Positions 26,180-33,096 of a stretch of DNA of 33,096 nt are shown piece after piece (position 1 is the stretch's first letter; each line of letters opens with the position of its first letter). The notes under the pieces are model-generated. The model was not told where the DNA came from. It worked only from the letters and a program-made list of their open reading frames with translations, and did not search any database. The position numbers and the translations under genes were made by a program. This DNA comes from Anaerolineaceae bacterium (GTDB lineage: Bacteria > Chloroflexota > Anaerolineae > Anaerolineales > Anaerolineaceae), in NCBI GenBank assembly GCA_021107195.1, contig JAIOTF010000217.1:1-33096 (forward strand). The letters run 5' to 3'.

Positions 26180-27790
26180 TTGAAGTTATTTGATCGGTTT
26201 GAATCGTTCTTGGCTAAGTACATTGGCTTGTATTGGGTATTGCTGGTGCTGCTGGCGCTGGCTGGTGTTGGTTTGATGATTGCTGTTACCCCGCACGGGA
26301 TTGGATTGGTAAATGACTCTGTGGGTTATGTGGCCGGGGCGCGCAACCTGCTTGCCGGGCAGGGGTACAGCCGGTTAACGGGCGATGGCAGCCCGGTGCC
26401 GATCACTAACTATCCGCCGATGTTTTCTATTATTTTGGGTCTGTTTGGCCTGGTGAGTCTGGATGCTGTTCCCGCGGCACGTTTTTTGAACATTTTTCTG
26501 ATGGGCTTGAATGTGTTTTTGATTGGGATCACCATTCGCAAGGCAACCCGCTCAACGCTTTTATCCCTGCTGGGAGCAGTGGTGTTCCTGATCTCGAATC
26601 CGGTGATCCGCTCGCACTCCTTTGCGATGACAGAACCGCTGTATCTTGCTTTTGCCTTTGGGATGCTCCTGCTTTTGGTAAAGGGGATACAGACGCGAAA
26701 ATGGTATTGGTTGGCAGGCAGCGGCTTTTTAGCCAGTATGGCCTTTTTAACCCGTTATGTGGGGGTATCCCTGTATGCCACTGGTATTGCTGCGCTGCTG
26801 GTGCTGCGACCTGACCCGGAGAAAGATGAGATGGCTTGGGGAGAGCGCATAAAGCAGAGTTTGTTTTTTGTGGAGGCAGGGCTTCTTGCAGTGGCAATGT
26901 GGCTGGGGCGTAATATCAGGGTAAGCAGCAATGTAGGCAATCGGCAGATGTTGTTTCATCCGATTCCTGTGGACAAGATCAATGAAGGACTGCTCAATTT
27001 TTGGGGTTGGCTGCTGCCAGAGCGGGGCGGATTTGTCGAAAACCTGCTGCCGCTGTGGGGTATTGTTCTTTTGATTGTTTTGCTGTTGCTGGTTCTGGCG
27101 GTGGTAACCACCGCGGCAGGTGAACTGCACAGCAAGGATGGGTTGGCTGAAGATGCTCCCCGATTTGTGTGGATTTATGCAACCCAGGCGCTGTCTTACC
27201 TGGCAGTATTGCTGCTTTCCCTGATGTTTCTGGATGCCAGTCCGATCTTTGAGAACCGCATTCTGCTATTGTTTGAGGTACCCTTGATTGTAGTAGGGAT
27301 GGCTGGTTTAGGCTGGCTTTGGCAGCGCAAGACGAACTGGGGCCGTTGGGCGTCAGTATTCTTGGCAATTATGCTGCTGTTATCGTTGGCAGAGGATAGT
27401 CTGGATGCTGTGAAAGAACTGCGGCGGGACGGGCAGGGGTTTGCTCATTCTGCGATTCAGGAATCGCAACTGATTGAGGCAGCTTCTGCGCTTCCCCAGG
27501 ATGTGCTGCTTTACAGCAATCGAGTGACTGCGTTGTATATCGTGGCCGACCTACCGGCTTACGTGCTGCCTTCTCCCATGAATCCGGCAACGCGGATGCC
27601 GCGCGAGGGGTATGCGGAGGATGTGGCCAATATTCGGGCGAAAGTGCTGGAAGGCAAGGGCGCAATTGTTTTTTTTAATTACTATGGTTTGCTGACTGAT
27701 CCAGAGGAAGCCGCATGGATCAAAGACCTTACAGATGGCATTCCCCTGATTGGTGAATATGATGACGGCGCTATTTTCGGCGCACAATAG
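26180..27790 (+). CDS. Polytopic membrane glycosyltransferase (GT39-like GT-C)
   Basis: GLVNDSVGYVAGARNLLAGQGYSRLTGDGSPVPITNYPPMFSIILGLFG, multiple TM helices. Start uncertain (TTG 26180 proposed; ORF track gives 26093). Confidence 0.66.
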   Translation: MKLFDRFESFLAKYIGLYWVLLVLLALAGVGLMIAVTPHGIGLVNDSVGYVAGARNLLAGQGYSRLTGDGSPVPITNYPPMFSIILGLFGLVSLDAVPAARFLNIFLMGLNVFLIGITIRKATRSTLLSLLGAVVFLISNPVIRSHSFAMTEPLYLAFAFGMLLLLVKGIQTRKWYWLAGSGFLASMAFLTRYVGVSLYATGIAALLVLRPDPEKDEMAWGERIKQSLFFVEAGLLAVAMWLGRNIRVSSNVGNRQMLFHPIPVDKINEGLLNFWGWLLPERGGFVENLLPLWGIVLLIVLLLLVLAVVTTAAGELHSKDGLAEDAPRFVWIYATQALSYLAVLLLSLMFLDASPIFENRILLLFEVPLIVVGMAGLGWLWQRKTNWGRWASVFLAIMLLLSLAEDSLDAVKELRRDGQGFAHSAIQESQLIEAASALPQDVLLYSNRVTALYIVADLPAYVLPSPMNPATRMPREGYAEDVANIRAKVLEGKGAIVFFNYYGLLTDPEEAAWIKDLTDGIPLIGEYDDGAIFGAQ

Positions 27791-27841
27791 ATTAAAAACT
27801 TTTGTTTTTTCGAAAGCGATGTTCAGAAAAAAAGAGGAAGA

Positions 27842-28666
27842 ATGGGCACGATCTTTGAAAAATTTGATTTGACCGGCAAGGTGGCAGTGGTGACCGGCGG
27901 CGTTGGTTTGCTCGGTAAAGGCTTTTGCCGGACATTGGCCCAGGCCGGGGCAAAAGTGGTTGTCGCTGACCTGGATCAGGCCAAAGCGGATGCCTTTGCC
28001 GAGACCTTGCAGTCCGAAGGGTTGCAGGCAATGGGAGTTGGGGTGGATGTGACCAACCCGGAATCGGTACAGGGTATGATCGATGCGGCTTTAGACGCAT
28101 ACGGCCGCGTGGATGTGCTGGTATGCAGTGCGGCGATGGATCCAAAATTCGATGCAGATAATCAGTCACAGCAGCAGGGCAATGCTTTTGAGGATTATCC
28201 TCTGAGCGCCTGGCAGCAGGCGCTGGATGTTAACCTGACCGGCATGTTCCTGAGTACGCAGGCGGCCAGTAAGCCGATGTTGGCCCAGGGCAGTGGAACG
28301 ATGATCCTGATCTGTTCCACGTATGGCCTGGTTGGTCCTGATCAACGCATATATGAGCGCCCGGATGGCCCGCGCCAGTTTAAGCCTGTGTTTTACACGG
28401 TGACGAAAGCAGGTGTGTTGGGGTTGACCAAGTATCTGGCGACGTATTTTGCCGGAAAAGATATCCGCATCAACGCACTGACCCCGGGTGGCGTATATAA
28501 CAGCCATGACGAGGTCTTCACCGAGAAGTATGCTGCACGCACCGTGTTGGGGCGCATGGCGAATATTGATGAAATGAACGGCGCTATCCTTTTTCTGGCT
28601 TCGGATGCGTCTTCCTATATGACTGGTTCAAACCTGATTGTGGATGGCGGGTGGACAGCATGGTAA
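27842..28666 (+). CDS. SDR-family oxidoreductase, PtmA-like
   Basis: GKVAVVTGGVGLLGKGFCRTLAQAGAKVVVADLD; VDVLVCSAAMDP; ICSTYGLVGPDQRIYE..FKPVFYTVTKAGVLGLTKYLATYFAGKDIRINALTPGGV; SSYMTGSNLIVDGGW. Confidence 0.88.
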   Translation: MGTIFEKFDLTGKVAVVTGGVGLLGKGFCRTLAQAGAKVVVADLDQAKADAFAETLQSEGLQAMGVGVDVTNPESVQGMIDAALDAYGRVDVLVCSAAMDPKFDADNQSQQQGNAFEDYPLSAWQQALDVNLTGMFLSTQAASKPMLAQGSGTMILICSTYGLVGPDQRIYERPDGPRQFKPVFYTVTKAGVLGLTKYLATYFAGKDIRINALTPGGVYNSHDEVFTEKYAARTVLGRMANIDEMNGAILFLASDASSYMTGSNLIVDGGWTAW

Positions 28667-29895
28667 AACGCAGCGAAGTTTTGGCGGTGATCCCTGCACG
28701 CGGCGGCTCAAAGGGCATTCCGCGCAAAAACATCCGTGATTTTGCCGGGTATCCTTTGATCGCTTACAGTATCGCAGCTGGTTTGCAGGCGGAAACGGTA
28801 ACCCGGGTAGTGGTGTCGACAGACGATGCCGAGATCGCAACTGTGGCATGCAAATATGGTGCAGAAGTGCCATTTATGCGGCCAACAGAGTTTGCTCAGG
28901 ATAGTACACTTGATTTACCGGTTTTTGAGCATGTTTTGCGGACTTTGGCTGAGACGGAAGGATATAAGCCAGATGTGGTGGTGCAGCTTCGGCCAACCTC
29001 GCCAATTCGTCCGCTGACACTGGTGGATGATGCCGTGCGGCTGCTGCTGGAGAATCCTGAAGCTGGTTCGGTGCGGGGTGTGGTGCCTGCGGGACAGAAC
29101 CCGCACAAGATGTGGCGGATAGATTCACAGAGCGGTAGAATGCAGCCTCTACTTCGGGTGGAAGGGATTACCGAGCCGTATAATGCGCCGCGGCAGAAGC
29201 TGCCACCTGTCTACTGGCAGACAGGTCATATTGACGCTATTCGTCCGCAAGCTATCCTTGAAATGCATTCAATGAGCGGGGATGTGGTCTTGCCGCTGCT
29301 GATCGATTCGAGTTTCACAGTGGACATTGACACACCGGCTGATTGGACGCGTTACGAATGGCAGGTACAACGCGGCGGTTTGAAGATGGTTTGGCCAGGT
29401 CGTGCGGGCCGACCTTTCCCGAACCAGGTTGACCTGGTTGTGTTTGATTTTGATGGCGTGATGACGGATAACCGGGTTTGGGTGGACCAGGATGGGTTTG
29501 AACTGGTGGCCGCAAATCGCGGTGATGGGGCAGGAATCAAGAGGCTGCGCAGGGCCGGGATTAAAGCAATGGTGCTTTCCACAGAAGAGAATCCCGTGGT
29601 GGCTGCTCGTTGTAACAAATTAGAGATACCCGCCTTGCAGGGGATTGAGGACAAGGGAACGGCGATACAAGCGTATTTAGCGGAGCATGACATTGATCCG
29701 CTGAATGTGATCTATGTTGGCAATGATTTGAATGATATGCCCTGTTTTCCGTTGGTTGGGTTTGGCGTGTCTGTTGCGGATGCAGTACCTGAGGTAAAGG
29801 CCGCAGCGGATCTGGTGCTTTCCCGGAATGGAGGCGATGGGGCAGTTCGAGAATTGTGTGAAATGATCTTGCAAAAAAGAGCCGAAAGGAGCTAA
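28660..29895 (+). CDS. neuA: Acylneuraminate cytidylyltransferase fused to KdsC-like HAD phosphatase
   Basis: N-terminal VLAVIPARGGSKGIPRKNIRDFAGYPLIAYSI...VVSTDDAEIATVACKYGAEVPFMRP...VVQLRPTSPIRP; C-terminal VVFDFDGVMTDNRVWVDQDG...VLSTEENPVVAARC...GIEDKGTAIQAYL...VIYVGNDLNDMPCFPLVGFGVSVADA. Confidence 0.93.
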   Translation: MVKRSEVLAVIPARGGSKGIPRKNIRDFAGYPLIAYSIAAGLQAETVTRVVVSTDDAEIATVACKYGAEVPFMRPTEFAQDSTLDLPVFEHVLRTLAETEGYKPDVVVQLRPTSPIRPLTLVDDAVRLLLENPEAGSVRGVVPAGQNPHKMWRIDSQSGRMQPLLRVEGITEPYNAPRQKLPPVYWQTGHIDAIRPQAILEMHSMSGDVVLPLLIDSSFTVDIDTPADWTRYEWQVQRGGLKMVWPGRAGRPFPNQVDLVVFDFDGVMTDNRVWVDQDGFELVAANRGDGAGIKRLRRAGIKAMVLSTEENPVVAARCNKLEIPALQGIEDKGTAIQAYLAEHDIDPLNVIYVGNDLNDMPCFPLVGFGVSVADAVPEVKAAADLVLSRNGGDGAVRELCEMILQKRAERS

Positions 29896-29900
29896 CCCAA

Positions 29901-30788
29901 ATGACTAAAACGATTCAGATAGGAAATCGCACTGTTGGCGAAGGGTATCCCACTTATATTGTTGCTGAAATCGGGATCAATCATAATGGTGATATGGAAG
30001 TAACGAAGGAGTTGATTCGCCGGGCGAAGAAAGCTGGTGTGGATGCGATCAAATTGCAGAAGCGCACACCGGAATTGTGCGTACCGCTGGAACAGCGCAG
30101 CCAGATGCGCGATACGCCCTGGGGATATATCACCTATATGGACTATCGGCAAAAGGTTGAGTTTGGCAAAGAAGAATATGAGGAAATTGACCGGTATTGT
30201 AAACAAGAAGGTATTAACTGGTTTGTCTCGGTGTGGGATGAAGAAGCTGCGGATTTCATGGAACAATTTGACCCGGTTTGCTACAAGGCGCCTTCTGCTT
30301 CATTGACAGACCTCCCCTTGCTGCGCAAGATGCGGGCAACGGGACGACCAATCATCCTTTCCAGTGGTATGTCTACCATGAAGGAAATTGACGCAGCCCT
30401 TGAGGCGATTGGGCAGGATAATATGCTGCTGTGCCATTCGACCAGTGCCTACCCCTGCCCACCGGATGAATTGAACCTGCGTATGATCAACACCTTGCAA
30501 GAAAAATACGAATGTCCGATCGGGTATTCCGGCCATGAGGTGGGTTTGATCACCAGTGTGGTGGCAGCTTCGATGGGTGCCTGCCTGGTCGAACGCCATT
30601 ACACTCTCGACCGGGCGATGTGGGGCAGCGACCAGTCCGCCTCGGTGGAGCCGGCTGGTTTTGAGCGCATGGTGAAGTACATCCGCGTGACTGAGAAAGC
30701 TATGGGTGATGGCGTCAAGCGCGTGTACGATAGCGAATTGGCCGGCTTGCGCAAGTTGCGCCGTGTACGGGGGGCTCGGGATATCTAA
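29901..30788 (+). CDS. N-acetylneuraminate synthase-family protein, short form without SAF domain
   Basis: YIVAEIGINHNGDMEVTKELIRRAKKAGVDAIKLQKRTPELCVP; INWFVSVWDEEAADFMEQFDPVCYKAPSASL; PIILSSGMSTMKEID; LLCHSTSAYPCPPDELNLRMI; PIGYSGHEVGLITSVVAASMGACLVERHYTLDRAMWGSDQSASVEP; ends at about 295 aa. Confidence 0.9.
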   Translation: MTKTIQIGNRTVGEGYPTYIVAEIGINHNGDMEVTKELIRRAKKAGVDAIKLQKRTPELCVPLEQRSQMRDTPWGYITYMDYRQKVEFGKEEYEEIDRYCKQEGINWFVSVWDEEAADFMEQFDPVCYKAPSASLTDLPLLRKMRATGRPIILSSGMSTMKEIDAALEAIGQDNMLLCHSTSAYPCPPDELNLRMINTLQEKYECPIGYSGHEVGLITSVVAASMGACLVERHYTLDRAMWGSDQSASVEPAGFERMVKYIRVTEKAMGDGVKRVYDSELAGLRKLRRVRGARDI

Positions 30789-32392
30789 TGCCCTCAATTT
30801 CGTATAGTTTTGAGGCAATCAAGCGCCGGTGGGCACATCGGAACGCCAATCGGCGGTTCCAGAAGATGGGACTGCGCGTGAAAGAGCAGGCACCTTCGGG
30901 TGAAGGTGTTTTACCCGTCGTGTTCTTCAATGCGTCGACGCGCCTGGAAAACACCAGCCAGAATGCGGCGTTTTCCCAGTTGGCCAGTTGGGGGCTGCGC
31001 CTTTCCGGCACGCCGGTGGTGCATTTTGTGTGTGGTGCCGGCATGCCTCGCTGTGTGCTGGGCACTAACCGCGACGACACAGCAATTGCCCCGCCTTGCC
31101 GAAAGTGCATTTCTCAATCAGTGCGGACGTATACCGGTGCCAAAGCCGAGTGGTGTATTTATCATGCAGACGAGACATTGGAAGCGGCCCTGGCGGGGCT
31201 GAGTCTGGCAGAGATGGTGGATTTTGTGTATCAGGATTTGCCGCTGGGTGAACTGGTGCTTTCATCACTACGCTGGACACTGCGCCGACATCACCTGCTG
31301 GATGATGAGCCGACGCGGTTTCTTTGCAGCCAGTTTCTGCTTTCGGCGTGGTCGATCGCCCAGAAATTCTCTGCGCTGTTGGATAAGGTCAAGCCGCAGG
31401 CGGTAGTGGTCTTCAATGGAATGTTCTTTCCGGAAGCCACAGCCCGCTATTTAGCCCGGCGGCGCGATGTTCGGGTGATTACGCATGAGGTTGGTTTCCG
31501 GCCGTTGTCTGGTTTCTTCACTGCGGGTGCGGCAACGGCTTCACCGATTGACTTGCCGCCCGATTTTGTTTTGACCCCGAAACAGGAATCTGAGCTGGAT
31601 GCTTATCTTGAGCAGCGTTTTCAAGGTAATTTTCAGATGGCAGGGGTGCGCTTCTGGCCGGAGATGAATGGTATGCCGCCAGCGTTCTGGGAGAAGGCGA
31701 GATCTTTTAAGCAGGTCGTGCCGATTTTTACCAATGTGGTCTTTGATACCAGCCAGACGCACGCCAATGTCGTTTTTCCGCATATGTTTGCCTGGCTGGG
31801 CATGGTATTGGAAGTGATCAGATTGCACCCGGAGACTTTGTTTGTACTGCGGGCGCACCCGGATGAGAATCGACCGGGCAAAGAAAGCCGGGAGAGTGTG
31901 GCGCAGTGGGTAGACCGCAACCAGGTCGACAAGCTGCCTAATGTTCATTACCTGGATGCAGATCAGTATATCAATTCGTATGAAGTGATCCAGGCGTCGA
32001 AATTCACGATGGTGTATAACTCGACCATCGGACTGGAAGCTGCCATTTTGGGTTCCACCGTACTTTGTGGCGGCGAGTCGCGTTTCACGCAGGATGAAAT
32101 TGCCATCCTCCCGGAATCGCAGAGCGCTTTTCGCCAGAAGCTGGAAGAATTACTGCAATCTGAGCAGGTGGATACGCCGCCTGCGTTCAAGCAGAATGCC
32201 CGGCGATTTTTCTATTATCAGGTTTTTCATCGGGCGCTGCCGTTTGAGGAATTTTTATTGGAAGATAAATACTGGAAAGGGTACGTAAGGTTAAAGAATT
32301 TTGATTGGCAGGCCCTGCTGCCGGAAAATTCAGAGACGATGCGGGTGATCGTAAACGGCATTCTGGAAGAAGAGCCGTTTGCTATGCCTTAA
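30788..32392 (+). CDS. Surface/capsule carbohydrate biosynthesis GT-B-like protein (KpsC/KpsS-like) with N-terminal four-cysteine motif
   Basis: FVLRAHPDENRPGKESRESV...VIQASKFTMVYNSTIGLEAAILGSTVLCGGESRF; CGAGMPRCVLGTNRDDTAIAPPCRKC. Confidence 0.65.
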   Translation: MPSISYSFEAIKRRWAHRNANRRFQKMGLRVKEQAPSGEGVLPVVFFNASTRLENTSQNAAFSQLASWGLRLSGTPVVHFVCGAGMPRCVLGTNRDDTAIAPPCRKCISQSVRTYTGAKAEWCIYHADETLEAALAGLSLAEMVDFVYQDLPLGELVLSSLRWTLRRHHLLDDEPTRFLCSQFLLSAWSIAQKFSALLDKVKPQAVVVFNGMFFPEATARYLARRRDVRVITHEVGFRPLSGFFTAGAATASPIDLPPDFVLTPKQESELDAYLEQRFQGNFQMAGVRFWPEMNGMPPAFWEKARSFKQVVPIFTNVVFDTSQTHANVVFPHMFAWLGMVLEVIRLHPETLFVLRAHPDENRPGKESRESVAQWVDRNQVDKLPNVHYLDADQYINSYEVIQASKFTMVYNSTIGLEAAILGSTVLCGGESRFTQDEIAILPESQSAFRQKLEELLQSEQVDTPPAFKQNARRFFYYQVFHRALPFEEFLLEDKYWKGYVRLKNFDWQALLPENSETMRVIVNGILEEEPFAMP

Positions 32393-32409
32393 TTTTGGAA
32401 GATTAATTC

Positions 32410-33096
32410 ATGAAACCAACTTGTTCGATCATCATCCGTGCCTATAACGAAGAAAAACACATCGGGCGTTTGTTGACAGGCATTATGCAGCAGACATTGA
32501 AAGATGTGCAGATCATCCTGGTGGACTCAGGATCATTGGATGCCACAGTGGGAATTGCATCACGTTTCCCAGTGGATGTGGTGCATATCCGCCCGGAAGA
32601 CTTCACATTTGGACGCTCGCTGAACCTGGGCATTGCCCGGGCTGAGGCCGATGTTGTCGTTATGGCCAGCGCTCACGTCTATCCGGTGTATCCGGATTGG
32701 CTGGAAAAATTGATTGCCCCATTTGATGAGGCTAATGTGGCACTGGCTTATGGTAAGCAGCGCGGGGCAGAGTCGAGTCATTTTTCAGAACATCAAATTT
32801 TCCAGCACTGGTTCCCGGATGTATCCAAGCCCCGGCAGGATTACCCCTTCTGCAATAACGCCAACTCGGCTATCCGCCGCGCTTTGTGGCATGAACATCC
32901 ATATGAAGAAGCCTTGCCTGCGTTGGAAGACCTGGCCTGGGCGAAGTGGGTGCAGGAGCAAGGGTATGACATTTCGTATGTACCCGAAGCCGAGATCATT
33001 CATGTGCATCAAGAAACCTGGCAATCAGTGTATAACCGCTACCAACGGGAGGGGATGGCTTTTAAGCAAATCTATCCTGATGCATATTTTGGAGCC
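32410..33096 (+). CDS. Glycosyltransferase family 2 (truncated by window edge)
   Basis: Open to window end: MKPTCSIIIRAYNEEKHIGRLLTGIMQQTLKDVQIILVDSGSLDATVGIASRFPVDVVHIRPEDFTFGRSLNLGIARAEADVVVMASAHVYPVYPDWLEKLIAPF. Confidence 0.92.
   Translation, partial: MKPTCSIIIRAYNEEKHIGRLLTGIMQQTLKDVQIILVDSGSLDATVGIASRFPVDVVHIRPEDFTFGRSLNLGIARAEADVVVMASAHVYPVYPDWLEKLIAPFDEANVALAYGKQRGAESSHFSEHQIFQHWFPDVSKPRQDYPFCNNANSAIRRALWHEHPYEEALPALEDLAWAKWVQEQGYDISYVPEAEIIHVHQETWQSVYNRYQREGMAFKQIYPDAYFGA

Overview
All supported genes lie on the + strand, in two blocks. (1) About 1-4490: a glucitol/sorbitol-type PTS operon with SrlA-like EIIC, a separate SrlE C-terminal membrane half, a separate SrlE EIIB half and SrlB-like EIIA. 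These are followed not by a sorbitol-6-phosphate dehydrogenase but by a COG4091 (homoserine dehydrogenase-like, SAF-tailed, DXR-II/DRL-related) oxidoreductase and a class II aldolase-fold protein whose usual HxH metal motif reads YCQ. A clear intrinsic terminator ends the block. (2) About 4560-33096: a surface-polysaccharide / nonulosonic-acid locus. It opens with a near-consensus promoter overlapped by a palindrome and a winged-helix regulator. It then carries a GDP-fucose-synthase-like SDR, a Wzm/Wzt-type ABC exporter, three KpsC/KpsS-like or CDP-glycerol-transferase-like GT-B proteins, a PseB-like dehydratase, an RmlD-like reductase interrupted by one in-frame TAA, two dissimilar NeuB-type synthases (one lacking the SAF domain), an SpsF-like cytidylyltransferase, a PtmA-like SDR, a CMP-sugar synthetase fused to a KdsC-like HAD phosphatase, several GT2/GT4 enzymes and four large polytopic membrane proteins. 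Degenerate palindromic intergenic repeats sit at three junctions. The strongest candidates for new biology are the PTS + DRL-like + aldolase-like catabolic operon and the unconventional nonulosonate module. The host looks like an Anaerolineae-type Chloroflexota from gene style only; this was not verified.
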